Shown one piece after another: positions 8,321-18,158 of a DNA stretch of 64,000 nucleotides. The stretch comes from Spongiibacter marinus (lineage in GTDB: Bacteria > Pseudomonadota > Gammaproteobacteria > Pseudomonadales > Spongiibacteraceae). The notes below the pieces were generated by a model, which ran no database searches, was not told the origin of the DNA, and saw only the letters and a program-made list of their open reading frames with translations. Each line of letters begins with the position of its first letter. The first letter of the stretch is position 1. Both the position numbers and the translations under genes were made by a program. The stretch lies in assembly GCF_016906995.1 (NCBI RefSeq), contig NZ_JAFBBD010000007.1, positions 186,001 to 250,000 of the forward strand, read 5' to 3'.

Positions 8321-8741
8321 CTATTTTCGGGCTTTGCAATGTTACGGCGCAAACCTCCGGGAGTGGCCGGCACATTTATGGCCAATTGCCTTGCTGGGTA
8401 TGTTGAGTCGGCGTGGCCGAGCAGCAAGGCGGAGCGCCCTCGCCGAAGACGCAGCGTGGCGGCGACAGTTGCAGAGCGATGGGTTGTCATTAGCGCCCGG
8501 CGCTGCTATGCAGCAGCGCTTATCTGCCATTCCCGGTGCACACCGCCAAGTGGCACCTCCCCAGCGCCCAGTGTTTTTGCCAGTAAGTATGGCGACGGCG
8601 GCGGCAATGGTGTTGGGTATTGTGATAGGGGCGACGGATTTAACATCGTCATCCAGTGTATTTAGCGACGACTACCAAGCCTTTGCGAGCTTGGATATTG
8701 CGGGTAGCAACGACGTTGCAGACTGGTTGGAGGGAGAGTGA
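8313..8741 (+). CDS. Predicted single-pass membrane anti-sigma factor
   Basis: A 142-residue protein with a basic N-terminal cytoplasmic half (about 1-85) and one transmembrane segment near 88-108 (PVFLPVSMATAAAMVLGIVIG). A short acidic C-terminal segment (about 110-142) should lie in the periplasm. It overlaps the sigma gene by 8 bp and the next start codon by one base, so the three are co-translated. No HxxxCxxC zinc anti-sigma motif is present. The anti-sigma role rests on position and topology rather than on a recognised domain. Confidence 0.65.
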   Translation: MTSYFRALQCYGANLREWPAHLWPIALLGMLSRRGRAARRSALAEDAAWRRQLQSDGLSLAPGAAMQQRLSAIPGAHRQVAPPQRPVFLPVSMATAAAMVLGIVIGATDLTSSSSVFSDDYQAFASLDIAGSNDVADWLEGE

Positions 8742-9214
8742 TGACAAAGCGTAAAGGCCTGCTAATTGCGCTAGTGAGTTCGCTGGTGATCAACGCTTTG
8801 CTGATTGGTTCGTGGGTGGGCCACAGGTTACACGGCGACCCGATCATGCATTCGATGAGCCGACATATTTTGAAGCGTCCACCGGAGACACTGAGCGAAC
8901 AGGCACGAGAGGTGCTCAAAGCGGAGCGAGGCGCTATGCGCAAGGCCTATCGCAATTTGCGTGAAAAACGCCGTGGCGTTGCGGCACTGCTGTCTGAGCA
9001 GCCGCTGGATACGGTGGCGCTGGCCGCCGCCTTGGCTGAGGTGCGTGAGGCCGATGTTGCCCTGAAGCGACTCAGTCACGAGGTGCTGTTGCAGGTATTG
9101 CCGCCAATGCCGCCAGAGGAACGTTTGGCGATGTTGCGCCCTCATAAGCGCAAAGGCGATCGGGCATGCCCGCCGAAGGAACATAGGAAGCCGCCGCAGC
9201 CACCGGTTCAGTAA
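8741..9214 (+). CDS. Periplasmic heavy-metal sensor-like (Metal_resist/CnrX-ZraP family) protein
   Basis: The 157-residue protein has an N-terminal membrane anchor (LLIALVSSLVINALLIGSW) and a long helical periplasmic region rich in Arg, Glu and Leu with LSEQAREVLKAERGAMRKAYRNLR. It ends with a PPMPPEERLAML segment and a Pro-rich tail. This helical hairpin with an MPPEER/LxxF-like end is typical of the CnrX/ZraP/CpxP-like metal-resistance superfamily. ATG 8741 overlaps the preceding TGA; a GTG directly before it is possible. With the sigma factor and membrane protein it forms a likely envelope or metal stress circuit. No obvious Cys ligands occur in the central helices. The 3' end overlaps the convergent lytic transglycosylase gene by 7 bp. 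Confidence 0.72.
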   Translation: MTKRKGLLIALVSSLVINALLIGSWVGHRLHGDPIMHSMSRHILKRPPETLSEQAREVLKAERGAMRKAYRNLREKRRGVAALLSEQPLDTVALAAALAEVREADVALKRLSHEVLLQVLPPMPPEERLAMLRPHKRKGDRACPPKEHRKPPQPPVQ

Positions 9215-9825
9215 ATGCCACTGTAGTGCAGTTGGCCGTTGTACCAGCGTTTTTTCCAGGCGCGAAACACCCGATCCGGATACCAGTTTTTGCCAAGGCT
9301 GCCGTTGTAGCGGGCCAGTGCGCGGCGCATATTGCCTTTTTCCCGCTTCAGATAAAACTGCAGAATTTGGCAGCCGTAGCGCAGGTTGGTGTCCATGTCG
9401 GTGAGGTTGTCGCTGGGGCGGCCAATTTCGTTTTTCCAGAAGGGCATCACCTGCATTAAGCCCTGCGCGCCGACACTGGAGATAGCAAAGCGGTCGAAGT
9501 AGCTTTCCACTTGAATGAGTGCCAGTACCAGCTCGGGAGGCAGGTCGGCGGCCTTGGCCTCGCGGTGCACGCTGCGCAATAACGCCAAGCGTTGCTCCGG
9601 TTCACGGATAATGCTCGCCAGACGGGCCGACATATCAGTCAGCCAGACTTCGGCATCAAAGCGATCTTGGAAGCTGTCGTCGCGGTGCAGCGCTTCTTTC
9701 AAATAAGCGGTTAGCGCCGCGCGCTCTGCCGGATCCTGCGGCTGAGTCCAAGCGGTGCCCGCTATCAGTAGCAGGCACCCGGCAAGGGCGAGCTTAGGCC
9801 AGGGCAACACGTTGCTGAATAACAC
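9208..9825 (-). CDS. Lytic murein transglycosylase (SLT domain)
   Basis: A 205-residue exported protein with signal sequence [19 protein letters not shown]. The SLT domain spans about 95-185, with catalytic Glu in [11 protein letters not shown], the [10 protein letters not shown] motif and the ALARYNGS motif. It cleaves peptidoglycan glycan strands in the periplasm with formation of anhydromuramic ends. GTG 9825 lies inside the last 11 codons of proS (32-bp overlap). A second GTG at 9810 would leave a shorter but usable signal peptide. It converges on the metal-sensor gene with a 7-bp overlap. Confidence 0.88.
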   Translation of the reverse strand: MLFSNVLPWPKLALAGCLLLIAGTAWTQPQDPAERAALTAYLKEALHRDDSFQDRFDAEVWLTDMSARLASIIREPEQRLALLRSVHREAKAADLPPELVLALIQVESYFDRFAISSVGAQGLMQVMPFWKNEIGRPSDNLTDMDTNLRYGCQILQFYLKREKGNMRRALARYNGSLGKNWYPDRVFRAWKKRWYNGQLHYSGIY

Positions 9826-11521
9826 TCATCAAGTCGTCGATAGCGATGTCTTCGTTGTCGCTAGCACGGCGGTGTTTGTATTCCAGCAGGCCTTTGTCCA
9901 GCCCGCGGTCGCCAATCACAATGCGGTGAGGAATCCCCATCAACTCCATGTCGGCGAACTTCACGCCTGGGCGTTCATTGCGGTCATCGAGTAACACATC
10001 ATAGCCGGCGGCTTTCAATTGGCTGTAAAGCTGTTCTGCGGTGTCGCGCACACGCTCAGACTTCTGCATATTGAGTGGCACCAGGGCAATTTGGTAGGGC
10101 GCGATTGCGTCCGGCCAGATAATGCCTTTGTCGTCATTGTTCTGCTCAATAGCTGAGGCGACCACACGGGTTACCCCAATACCGTAGCAGCCCATGATCA
10201 TGACCTGTTCTTTGCCTTGCTCGTTGAGCACGGTGGCGTTCAGGGCTTCGGAATACTTGGTGCCGAGCTGGAAGATATGGCCGACTTCGATGCCGCGCTT
10301 GATCTGCAGCTGACCCTTGCCGTCCGGGCTGGGGTCGCCGCTGACAACGTCGCGCAGATCGGCAATTTCGCCCAGCTCGACATCGCGCTGCCAGTTGACG
10401 CCGCGCAGGTGCATACCGTCTTCGTTGGCGCCGCAGATAAAGTCGCTGCAGTGCGCCGCGCTGCGATCCACAATGCAGCGCAGGTTCAGGCCCACGGGGC
10501 CGATAGAGCCGGGTGCGCAATTGAGCGCCGCTTTGATGTCTTTCTCTTCAGCGAGGGTTAGCGGGCTGGCAATGCCGGGTAGTTTCTCTGCTTTGATTTC
10601 GTTGAGCTGGTGATCGCCGCGCACCACCAGGGCGATCAAGGCTTGCTTGCCATCTTCATCGGCCTCGCCGTATACCAGCAGCGTTTTTACTGTGCGCTCG
10701 GGCGCGCAATCGAAAAAGCGGCAAACGTCCTCGATGCTGCTCACCTCGGGGGTGGCCACTTTTTCCATGGCTTCGCTGGCAGCGGGGCGCTCGCCAGTGG
10801 GCGCCACGGCTTCTGCCATTTCGACATTGGCGGCGTAGTCAGAGCTGTCTGAGAAGGCAATGTCATCTTCGCCGGACTCTGCCAGCACGTGGAATTCATG
10901 GGAGGCGCTGCCGCCTATTGAGCCGGTGTCGGCGATAACCGGACGGAAGTCCAAGCCCAGGCGCGTAAATATCTGCGTGTAGGCGGCGTGCATTGTCTCG
11001 TAGGTCGCCTGCAGTGACTCCTGGTCATTATGAAAGGAGTAGGCATCCTTCATAATAAATTCGCGTGAGCGCATAACGCCGAAGCGGGGCCGAATCTCAT
11101 CGCGGAATTTGGTTTGCACCTGATAGAAATTGGCGGGCAGTTGTTTGTAGCTGCGAATTTCGTTGCGGATCAGGTCAGTAATTACTTCCTCATGGGTGGG
11201 GCCGAGGCAAAATTCGCGTTGGTGACGGTCATTAATACGCAGCAGTTCCGCGCCGTACTGCTCCCAGCGACCAGACTCTTCCCAGAGTTCGGCGGGCTGC
11301 ACCACGGGCATTAGCACCTCTTGCGCGCCTGCATTGTCCATTTCTTCGCGAATAATACGCTCGACCTTGCGCAATACACGCAGGCCCAACGGCAGCCAGG
11401 TATAGAGGCCGGTCGCCAGCTTGCGTATCATGCCGGCCCGCAGCATTAGCTGGTGGCTAATAACCTCGGCATCGGCAGGGGTTTCCTTTACAGTGGCAAT
11501 AAGTGTTTGGCTAGCGCGCAT
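9794..11521 (-). CDS. proS: Prolyl-tRNA synthetase
   Basis: The 575-residue class II synthetase is of the bacterial type. Motif 1 lies near the N-terminus ([27 protein letters not shown]), and motif 2 is [25 protein letters not shown]-like. An inserted YbaK-type editing domain occupies about 225-380, followed by motif 3 ([12 protein letters not shown]) and a C-terminal anticodon-binding domain. It charges tRNA-Pro in the cytoplasm and clears mischarged Ala-tRNA-Pro. It shares its 3' end with the lytic transglycosylase start and is divergent from the HIT protein gene. Confidence 0.97.
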   Translation of the reverse strand: MRASQTLIATVKETPADAEVISHQLMLRAGMIRKLATGLYTWLPLGLRVLRKVERIIREEMDNAGAQEVLMPVVQPAELWEESGRWEQYGAELLRINDRHQREFCLGPTHEEVITDLIRNEIRSYKQLPANFYQVQTKFRDEIRPRFGVMRSREFIMKDAYSFHNDQESLQATYETMHAAYTQIFTRLGLDFRPVIADTGSIGGSASHEFHVLAESGEDDIAFSDSSDYAANVEMAEAVAPTGERPAASEAMEKVATPEVSSIEDVCRFFDCAPERTVKTLLVYGEADEDGKQALIALVVRGDHQLNEIKAEKLPGIASPLTLAEEKDIKAALNCAPGSIGPVGLNLRCIVDRSAAHCSDFICGANEDGMHLRGVNWQRDVELGEIADLRDVVSGDPSPDGKGQLQIKRGIEVGHIFQLGTKYSEALNATVLNEQGKEQVMIMGCYGIGVTRVVASAIEQNNDDKGIIWPDAIAPYQIALVPLNMQKSERVRDTAEQLYSQLKAAGYDVLLDDRNERPGVKFADMELMGIPHRIVIGDRGLDKGLLEYKHRRASDNEDIAIDDLMSVIQQRVALA

Positions 11522-11619
11522 GGTGGGTATCTGGCCTTAAAGCTGCGAATGAAGTCGCCGCATTTTACGATTGATAGCCAGCCCGGTACAGGGTGGGCCG
11601 CGTTTAATGGAGAAAGTAG

Positions 11620-12045
11620 ATGTTTGAATTGCACCCACAACTGGCTGCCGACTGCGCTGTCGTCGGCGATTTACCGCTCTGTCGTGTGCTGTTATTGAAT
11701 GATAGCCAGTATCCGTGGCTGATTCTTGTGCCACGTCAGGCGGGCTTGAGAGAGCTTTTTGAACTCTCTGCCGAGCAGCGCACTCAGTACTGCCGTGAGT
11801 CCGACCTGGCTGCCGCCATTCTGACGCGTCAATTTAATGCCGAGAAATTGAATATTGCCGCCCTCGGCAATATGGTGCCGCAGCTGCACATTCATCATAT
11901 CGCCCGCTTTACAGATGACCCTTGTTGGCCCAAACCGGTATGGGGGCAGCTGCCGCCGCAGGCGTACAGCGAGGCCGCGCTTGCCCAGCGTCTGAGTGAA
12001 CTGCGTCAGGCTTTTGCCGCAGACCCTGAGTTTTCAGCGGCCTAA
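11620..12045 (+). CDS. HIT-domain protein
   Basis: A 141-residue histidine-triad protein with the triad in QLHIHHIARF (HxHxH) near residue 90 and a tail rich in Trp and Pro (CWPKPVWGQLP). HIT proteins hydrolyse or transfer nucleotide phosphoramidates and dinucleotides; the substrate here is unknown. The short branch with the WPKPVWG motif is common in gammaproteobacteria. The next gene (L-2-hydroxyglutarate oxidase) follows after 8 bp and is probably co-transcribed. Confidence 0.9.
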   Translation: MFELHPQLAADCAVVGDLPLCRVLLLNDSQYPWLILVPRQAGLRELFELSAEQRTQYCRESDLAAAILTRQFNAEKLNIAALGNMVPQLHIHHIARFTDDPCWPKPVWGQLPPQAYSEAALAQRLSELRQAFAADPEFSAA

Positions 12046-12053
12046 TCGTTGCC

Positions 12054-13253
12054 ATGGCAGCACGCTACGACGTCATAGTGGTAGGCGCAGGCATTGTCGG
12101 CGCGGCGAGTGCCTGGCAGATTCTTCGTCAGTGGCCAGCGTGTCGCTTGTTGATCATAGAAAAAGAATCTGCGCCGGCTCAGCATCAGTCCAGTCATAAC
12201 AGTGGTGTGGTGCACGCCGGCGTCTATTACCCGGCGGGAAGCCTCAAGGCGCGCATGTGCCGAGAGGGCTTACAGCAAACGCGGGATTTTTGTCAGCGTC
12301 ACGCGCTGCCGTTCCGTCAGTGTGGCAAGTGGATTGTCGCCGCGACGCCCCAGCAAGTGCCGGGCCTTAGAGCGCTCGAAGCGCGGGCCAGGCAAAATGG
12401 TCTTGCGCCCACGTGGTTGAGTGACGGCGAGCTGCGCGAGCGCCAGCCAATGCTCGCCGGCGTGGCGGCGCTGTCGGTGAAGGAGTCGGCCATTGTTGAT
12501 TACGCCGCTATCTGTCGCCAGTTACTACACGACGTGCAGCGCGCAGGGGCAGAGCTGCGCTGCGCCTTGCCGGTGGATCGTATTGATGAGCGCACATCGG
12601 AGATCGTCGTGGGCAGCGGCGAGCAGACGTTTCACGCGCGACAGCTGCTTTGCTGTGCGGGATTAATGTCGGACCGCTTGGCGCGACTGCAGGGCATCGA
12701 TTGTGATTTTCGCATTATTCCCTTTCGTGGCGAATTCTATCGTTTGGCACCGCGCTGCGACGATTGGGTGCCCCACTTGGTTTATCCGGTGCCCGACCCC
12801 ACGCTGCCTTTTTTGGGTGTGCACCTAACACCCAGGGTAGGCGGTGGCGTGTTGGCGGGCCCCAATGCGATGCTCGCACTGGCGAGAGAGGGCTATCGCC
12901 GCCGGGATATCGATGCTGCCTCACTGCGAGAAATGGCATCGTTTCCGGGGTTTTGGCGCCTGTTGGCTAGTCACCCACGCGCCGGTCTGCGCGAGCTGCA
13001 TAATGCGTATTCGGCGCGCCATTACCTCAAAGGGCTGCAGCAATACTGTCCGGCGATTGAGTTACATGACCTGCTGCCTGCCCCTGCCGGGGTCAGGGCT
13101 CAAGCGGTTAGTCGACGCGGTGAGCTGCTCAATGACTTCCACTTTTTGCAGAGTGCTCGCAGTATTCATGTGGGCAATGCGCCGTCGCCGGCAGCGACGT
13201 CGGCCCTGCTAATCGGGGAGCATATCGCCGCCCAGGTGTTGGCTCGTCGATAA
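12054..13253 (+). CDS. lhgO: L-2-hydroxyglutarate oxidase/dehydrogenase (FAD)
   Basis: A 399-residue FAD-dependent oxidoreductase of the DAO family. The dinucleotide-binding motif VVGAGIVGAASAW sits at the N-terminus. The family signature is SSHNSGVVHAGVYYPAGSLKA, followed by MCREGL. The C-terminal part holds a second FAD contact (HVGNAPSPAATSAL). LhgO oxidises L-2-hydroxyglutarate to 2-oxoglutarate and passes electrons to membrane quinones, removing a by-product of 2-oxoglutarate-reducing side reactions. It follows the HIT gene closely. No D-2-hydroxyglutarate dehydrogenase or csiD-like gene is nearby, so a role in glutarate catabolism is not indicated. Confidence 0.88.
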   Translation: MAARYDVIVVGAGIVGAASAWQILRQWPACRLLIIEKESAPAQHQSSHNSGVVHAGVYYPAGSLKARMCREGLQQTRDFCQRHALPFRQCGKWIVAATPQQVPGLRALEARARQNGLAPTWLSDGELRERQPMLAGVAALSVKESAIVDYAAICRQLLHDVQRAGAELRCALPVDRIDERTSEIVVGSGEQTFHARQLLCCAGLMSDRLARLQGIDCDFRIIPFRGEFYRLAPRCDDWVPHLVYPVPDPTLPFLGVHLTPRVGGGVLAGPNAMLALAREGYRRRDIDAASLREMASFPGFWRLLASHPRAGLRELHNAYSARHYLKGLQQYCPAIELHDLLPAPAGVRAQAVSRRGELLNDFHFLQSARSIHVGNAPSPAATSALLIGEHIAAQVLARR

Positions 13254-13335
13254 ATTCCACGCAAAAAATAGGGGTTTTTGTGCGGATGTCGTATTTAAGC
13301 CTTGTTTTGCCGAGGCCAATCGACTATTAGTAGTG

Positions 13336-13379
13336 CGAGGCACGGCCTCGTTGTTGCGTGCAGGCTTCTTTGCGAAGCC
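13336..13379 (+). promoter_or_regulatory. Pair of small hairpins upstream of the HU gene
   Basis: Two perfect 6-bp hairpins lie in the 208-bp leader of the HU gene: CGAGGC/GCCTCG (13336-13350, 3-nt loop) and GGCTTC/GAAGCC (13363-13379, 5-nt loop). They may shape the mRNA leader. The second lacks a T-run, so an intrinsic terminator is unlikely. Confidence 0.35.
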
Positions 13380-13461
13380 CCGGGCAGCAGCGAAGCGGTA
13401 TCGGCTCAGTGCCAACTTTTACCGAGCAATAATAAACTTTCCCTGAACAGGACTGATCCCT

Positions 13462-13857
13462 ATGGCGACACGTAAAACTGCTCCGAAAAAGGCCGCTGCC
13501 AAAGCAAAACCGGCGGCGAAGGCTGCCCCCAAGCGCAAAATGACGGCACTCAGTGAGAAGATGACCAAAACCCAGATTCTCAACGAGATTGCCACCAACA
13601 CCGAACTTAGCCGCAAGCAAGTGGCCAGCGTGCTGGAAGAGCTCGAAGTGCTGATCGAACGCAGCATTAAAAAGCGCTCGTTGGGCGAATTTACCATTCC
13701 AGGCCTGATGAAAATTACCACCGTGAAAAAGCCTGCCACCAAAGCGCGCAAGGGTATCAACCCCTTTACCGGTGAAGAGACCACGTTTAAAGCCAAGCCC
13801 GCTAGTGTGGCGGTAAAAGTACGCCCACTGAAAAAGCTCAAGGACTTCGCCTCCTAA
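13462..13857 (+). CDS. HU-family DNA-binding protein with a basic Lys/Ala-rich N-terminal tail
   Basis: The 131-residue protein has two parts. Residues 1-30 are a Lys/Ala/Pro-rich tail (TRKTAPKKAAAKAKPAAKA) like eukaryotic H1 tails. Residues 32-131 form an HU/IHF fold with helices (MTKTQILNEIATNTELSRKQVASVL) and the DNA-contacting beta-arm, seen as KGINPFTGEETTFKA, where Pro should intercalate. It should be a nucleoid protein that bends or compacts DNA; the tail adds nonspecific DNA binding. Ordinary HU is about 90 residues, so this belongs to the tailed class. A strong terminator follows at once, so it is a single-gene transcript. Confidence 0.9.
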   Translation: MATRKTAPKKAAAKAKPAAKAAPKRKMTALSEKMTKTQILNEIATNTELSRKQVASVLEELEVLIERSIKKRSLGEFTIPGLMKITTVKKPATKARKGINPFTGEETTFKAKPASVAVKVRPLKKLKDFAS

Positions 13858-13870
13858 GCCCAGGCGTCAA

Positions 13871-13917
13871 AAGCCGCGCCGATACGTGCGATTCCGTCGT
13901 ATCGGTGCGGCTTTTTT
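13871..13917 (+). terminator. Intrinsic terminator of the HU gene
   Basis: A 16-bp stem (13871-13886 with 13898-13913, one G-U pair) with an 11-nt loop is followed by six T at 13912-13917, directly after the HU stop codon. Confidence 0.9.
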
Positions 13918-14081
13918 GTAGGTTTTTAACCCTTCTGCACTGATCGACATATTCCCGCTGTACTGCGTTTATCGCCGGCACTGCTTTGCGTTATAATCCC
14001 GCTCCTTTTTCTACCTGTGGTTGTGCCCGACGGTTTTTCCAGAAGGTCACGTTTTCATGATTTGTATTGGAGGGGATTCCA

Positions 14082-14321
14082 GTGCCCATTTATGAATATC
14101 AGTGTCAGGCCTGTCAGCACGAGCTGGAAGCCTTGCAAAAAATGAGTGATCCGGCGCTAGTTGAGTGTCCGCAGTGCCATGCCGACAAGCTGGTCAAGAA
14201 AATATCAGCGGCCGGTTTTCGCCTAAAAGGCAGTGGTTGGTATGAAACCGATTTTAAATCGGGTGGAAAGAAGAAAAATCTAGCTGGCGACGGCGGAGCC
14301 TCGTCGGGATCAGATAGCTAA
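14082..14321 (+). CDS. FmdB-family zinc ribbon protein
   Basis: A 79-residue protein starting at GTG 14082 (MPIYEYQC), the standard opening of the FmdB/CxxC_CxxC_SSSS family. A GGAGG precedes it, and an upstream in-frame TTG at 14067 is too close to that site. Two knuckles, CQAC and CPQC, should bind one zinc. The tail is Gly/Ser/Lys-rich. The molecular role is unknown; the gene commonly stands just before aspS in gammaproteobacteria, as here, with a 56-bp gap. Confidence 0.9.
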   Translation: MPIYEYQCQACQHELEALQKMSDPALVECPQCHADKLVKKISAAGFRLKGSGWYETDFKSGGKKKNLAGDGGASSGSDS

Positions 14322-14377
14322 TTCAGGGGCCGCCAATTGCGGCCCATTTATGACTTTACAGAAGCAGGAAAGAATCA

Positions 14378-16147
14378 ATGCGCAGCCATTTTTGCGGGAG
14401 CCTCGGAAGCGAGCACATCGATCAGGACGTCACGATCTGCGGTTGGGTGGATCGTCGCCGCGACCACGGTGGGGTTATCTTTCTGGATATGCGCGACCGT
14501 GAGGGCATAGTCCAGGTCGTGTTTGACCCCGATACCGAAGAGCATTTTGCTACCGCAGACCGGGTGCGCAGTGAGTACGTGCTAAAAATTCGCGGCCGTG
14601 TACGTGCTCGCGATGCAGCCACCGTTAACCCCAATATGAAGACCGGCGAGATCGAAGTGCTGGGTAAAGAGATCGAGATTCTCAATGAATCCGAGACGCC
14701 GCCATTTCAGCTCGACGATCACACCGAAGTTGGCGAAGATGTTCGCCTGCGCTACCGCTACCTTGACCTGCGTCGCCCGCAGATCGCCGATAAATTGCGT
14801 TTGCGCGCCAAGGTGACCTCGGTATTGCGTCGCTACATGGACGAGCAGGGCTTCTTGGATATTGAAACGCCCATTCTGACCCGTGCGACCCCCGAGGGTG
14901 CGCGCGACTACCTGGTACCCAGCCGTACCCACGGTGGTAAATTCTTCGCGCTGCCTCAATCACCTCAGCTGTTTAAGCAGCTGCTGATGGTGTCTGGCTT
15001 CGACCGCTACTACCAGATTGCCAAGTGCTTCCGCGACGAAGACCTGCGCGCCGATCGCCAGCCTGAATTTACCCAGATCGATATCGAAACCTCCTTTATG
15101 GACGACAAGCAGATTATGGCTGTCGCCGAAGGCATGATTCGCGATCTGTTTAAGGAAGTGCTGGACCTGGATCTGGGCGACTTCCCGCACATGCCTTACG
15201 CCGAGGCAATGAACCGCTACGGTAGCGACAAGCCAGACCTGCGTATCCCGCTGGAGCTGGTTGACGTTGGCGATTTGATGGCCGAAGTCGAGTTCAAAGT
15301 ATTCTCTGGCCCGGCAACCAACCCCAAAGGCCGCGTAGCCGCCCTGAAAGTGCCCGGCGGCAACGATAAGCTGAGCCGTAAGCAAATTGATGAATACACC
15401 AAGTTTGTTGGTATCTACGGCGCGAAGGGCTTGGCGTATATCAAGGTCAACGACAAGTCGGACCTGGAAGGCGGCTTGCAGTCACCCATTGTTAAGTTCC
15501 TGCCCGAGCCGGTGCGCGCGGCGATCTTGGAGCGTGTCGCTGCAGAAAATGGCGACTTGATCTTCTTCGGCGCCGACAGCGCCAAAGTCGTTAACGAAGC
15601 CCTGGGTGCATTGCGTTGCAAGCTGGGTGAAGACCTCGACCTCTACACCGCCGCGTGGGCGCCGCTGTGGGTGGTTGACTTCCCCATGTTCGAAGAAGAT
15701 GACAAGGGCGGTTGGACCAGCCTCCACCATCCTTTCACGGCGCCGTCGTGCAGCCCGCAAGAGCTGGAAAATGCGCCCGGCGACGCCCTGTCTATTGCTT
15801 ATGACATGGTGCTCAACGGCACCGAACTGGGCGGCGGCTCGGTCCGTATTCATCGCTCAGACATGCAGGAAGCGGTATTCCGCGTACTGGGGATCAGCGA
15901 CGAAGAAGCCAGCGAAAAATTTGGCTTCCTGCTCGACGCACTGAAATACGGTGCGCCCCCGCACGGTGGTTTGGCCTTCGGTCTGGACCGCTTGGTAATG
16001 CTGATGAGCGACGCGAAGTCGATTCGCGACGTGATCGCCTTCCCTAAAACGCAAACAGCGGCCTGTGTGATGACCGACGCGCCCGGCGTGGTAGAAACCC
16101 GTCAACTCAGCGAGTTGAGCATTCGTCTGCGTAAAAACGAAGAGTAA
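14378..16147 (+). CDS. aspS: Aspartyl-tRNA synthetase
   Basis: The 589-residue bacterial-type class II synthetase starts with an OB-fold anticodon-binding domain ([21 protein letters not shown]). The catalytic core contains motif 2 ([17 protein letters not shown]), the inserted GAD domain spans about 290-420, and motif 3 is [13 protein letters not shown]. It charges tRNA-Asp (and perhaps tRNA-Asn if gatCAB is present elsewhere; not decided here). It heads a long co-directional run aspS-yebC-ruvCAB-ybgC-tol-pal-que with short gaps. Confidence 0.97.
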   Translation: MRSHFCGSLGSEHIDQDVTICGWVDRRRDHGGVIFLDMRDREGIVQVVFDPDTEEHFATADRVRSEYVLKIRGRVRARDAATVNPNMKTGEIEVLGKEIEILNESETPPFQLDDHTEVGEDVRLRYRYLDLRRPQIADKLRLRAKVTSVLRRYMDEQGFLDIETPILTRATPEGARDYLVPSRTHGGKFFALPQSPQLFKQLLMVSGFDRYYQIAKCFRDEDLRADRQPEFTQIDIETSFMDDKQIMAVAEGMIRDLFKEVLDLDLGDFPHMPYAEAMNRYGSDKPDLRIPLELVDVGDLMAEVEFKVFSGPATNPKGRVAALKVPGGNDKLSRKQIDEYTKFVGIYGAKGLAYIKVNDKSDLEGGLQSPIVKFLPEPVRAAILERVAAENGDLIFFGADSAKVVNEALGALRCKLGEDLDLYTAAWAPLWVVDFPMFEEDDKGGWTSLHHPFTAPSCSPQELENAPGDALSIAYDMVLNGTELGGGSVRIHRSDMQEAVFRVLGISDEEASEKFGFLLDALKYGAPPHGGLAFGLDRLVMLMSDAKSIRDVIAFPKTQTAACVMTDAPGVVETRQLSELSIRLRKNEE

Positions 16148-16187
16148 GTAACACGGCGGCAGGGTAGGGCCGCCGAGTGAGGGAGCT

Positions 16188-16934
16188 ATGGCGGGTCACA
16201 GCAAATGGGCCAATATCAAACACCGCAAAGCGGCGCAGGACGCCAAACGCGGCAAGGTATTTACCAAGCTGATTCGCGAGTTAGTGGTTGCCGCCCGAGC
16301 GGGCGGCCCACAGCCTGAAGACAATCCCCGGCTGCGCGCAGCGGTCGACAAGGCGCTTGGCGCCAACATGAAGCGCGACACCATCGACAAAGCCATTGCG
16401 CGCGGCGCCGGCAATGCCGAGGGTGATAACTACGACGAAGTCACCTACGAAGGCTACGGCGTTGGTGGTGTTGCCGTACTGGTGGAGTGCATGACTGACA
16501 ACCGCAATCGCACGGTTGCGGATGTGCGCCATGCGTTTAGTAAGCGCGGTGGCAACCTCGGCACCGACGGCTCGGTCGCCTATTTGTTTAATCGCTTGGG
16601 GCAGATTCTCTACCCGCCCGGCGTTAATGAAGAACGGGTGATGGAGGTGGCGCTGGAGGCCCGTGCCGACGACGTGATTGATCATAACGATGGCAGCGTC
16701 GAAGTGCTTACCCCTTGGGAAGAGTTTCTGGCGGTAAAAGACGCGATGCAGGCGGCGGGTCTGGAGCACGAGTCGGCCGATGTCATCATGCAGCCTTCCA
16801 CCTCCGTGACCTTGGACAGAGCCGGCGCTGAGAAGGTAATGGGCTTGGTGGACATGCTCGAAGACCTCGACGATGTGCAAAATGTCTATACCAATGCCGA
16901 CATCCCCGATGCCGTGCTTGCCGAGCTTGAGTAG
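16188..16934 (+). CDS. yebC: YebC/PmpR-family regulator / translation factor
   Basis: A 248-residue protein with the full family signature [22 protein letters not shown] and the acidic C-terminal domain ([17 protein letters not shown]). Family members are described as transcriptional regulators (PmpR represses quinolone-signal genes) and more recently as factors easing ribosome stalling. Both views exist and the sequence does not decide. It lies between aspS and ruvC, as in Pseudomonas. Confidence 0.95.
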   Translation: MAGHSKWANIKHRKAAQDAKRGKVFTKLIRELVVAARAGGPQPEDNPRLRAAVDKALGANMKRDTIDKAIARGAGNAEGDNYDEVTYEGYGVGGVAVLVECMTDNRNRTVADVRHAFSKRGGNLGTDGSVAYLFNRLGQILYPPGVNEERVMEVALEARADDVIDHNDGSVEVLTPWEEFLAVKDAMQAAGLEHESADVIMQPSTSVTLDRAGAEKVMGLVDMLEDLDDVQNVYTNADIPDAVLAELE

Positions 16935-17002
16935 GCAAGTGTGATTGTCATTTCGCTGTGTGATCTGTGCATAATAGGCGCAGTTTCGAACAGTGATACG
17001 CT

Positions 17003-17545
17003 ATGACAATTATTCTTGGCATCGACCCCGGTTCGCAGAAAACGGGCTTTGGTCTGATCTCGATTGAAGGCCGTCGTCACCGCTATGTCAGCAGTGGTGT
17101 CATTCGCTTGCCACAGGGCGCACTGCCCGAGCGTCTTAAAATTATCTACCGCAGCCTGTCGACCATTATCGACGAGTACCGTCCCGATGAAGCCGCGGTG
17201 GAAGAGGTGTTTATGTCCAAAAGTGCGGGCTCGGCACTTAAGCTGGGGCAGGCGCGCGGCGCCGCGGTGGTGGCCTGCGTGTCTGAAGATATCCCGGTTG
17301 CCGAATACACCGCGCGACAAATAAAAAAAGCGGTGGTGGGCACTGGCGCTGCGAATAAAGATCAGATCCAGCATATGGTGCAAGTCTTGCTCAAACTGCC
17401 GGCAGCGCCCCAGGAAGATGCCGCGGATGCCCTGGCCGCAGCCATTTGCCACGCCCATGCCCGCGAAGGCCTACACAGTATGTCAGAACCCCTTGCCGCG
17501 GCGCGCCTGCGTCGCGGTCGACTTAGCGCTAAGGTAAATTCATGA
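17003..17545 (+). CDS. ruvC: Holliday junction resolvase RuvC
   Basis: The 180-residue endonuclease carries the first catalytic Asp in [14 protein letters not shown] and the Glu in AAVEEVF. The C-terminal acidic pair is in [18 protein letters not shown]. It cuts Holliday junctions symmetrically after branch migration by RuvAB. Its stop overlaps the ruvA start (ATGA), so the two are translationally coupled. Confidence 0.97.
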   Translation: MTIILGIDPGSQKTGFGLISIEGRRHRYVSSGVIRLPQGALPERLKIIYRSLSTIIDEYRPDEAAVEEVFMSKSAGSALKLGQARGAAVVACVSEDIPVAEYTARQIKKAVVGTGAANKDQIQHMVQVLLKLPAAPQEDAADALAAAICHAHAREGLHSMSEPLAAARLRRGRLSAKVNS

Positions 17546-18141
17546 TTGCTCGTTTGCGCGGTGTCCTGTTGGAAAAGCAGGCCCCGGAAATTGTAGTGGA
17601 TATCAACGGCCTCGGTTACGAAGTGCTGGTGCCGATGACCACCCTCTATAACCTGCCGCCGCTGGGCGAAGAGGTGTCGCTCTACACTCAGTTTATTGTC
17701 CGCGAGGACGCCCAGTTACTCTTCGGTTTTAGCGACACCCGCTCGCGGCAGTTGTTTCGCGACCTGATCAAAGTGAACGGCGTCGGCCCCAAGCTTGCCT
17801 TGACGGTGATGTCGGGCATCGACAGCGACGATTTTGTACGCTGTGTGCAAGAGGGCGACACCGCATCGCTGGTCCGGCTGCCCGGCGTGGGCAAGAAGAC
17901 CGCAGAGCGGCTGATTATGGAAATGAAAGACCGCCTGGAAAGCTGGGCGCCGGCTGCGGCGGCCTCGCCCGCGGTGGCTGCACAGCCCTCGGCGTCGGCG
18001 GTGTTGGCCGAGGCTGAAGCCGCTCTGGTAGCCTTGGGATACAAACCTCAGGAGGCCAGCAAGGCGATAAGCGCGCTGGATACTGAAGGGCAAACGAGTG
18101 AAGCGCTGATTCGCGCCGCATTGAAGAATATGGTCAGCTAA
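17542..18141 (+). CDS. ruvA: Holliday junction branch-migration subunit RuvA
   Basis: A 199-residue protein with the N-terminal OB-fold ([20 protein letters not shown]), two helix-hairpin-helix motifs ([12 protein letters not shown] and [15 protein letters not shown]) and an Ala-rich linker. A C-terminal domain ([16 protein letters not shown]) contacts RuvB. The RuvA tetramer holds the four-way junction for the RuvB motor. It is coupled to ruvC and separated from ruvB by 17 bp. Confidence 0.97.
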   Translation: MIARLRGVLLEKQAPEIVVDINGLGYEVLVPMTTLYNLPPLGEEVSLYTQFIVREDAQLLFGFSDTRSRQLFRDLIKVNGVGPKLALTVMSGIDSDDFVRCVQEGDTASLVRLPGVGKKTAERLIMEMKDRLESWAPAAAASPAVAAQPSASAVLAEAEAALVALGYKPQEASKAISALDTEGQTSEALIRAALKNMVS

Positions 18142-18158
18142 TCACGCTGGAAAACACT

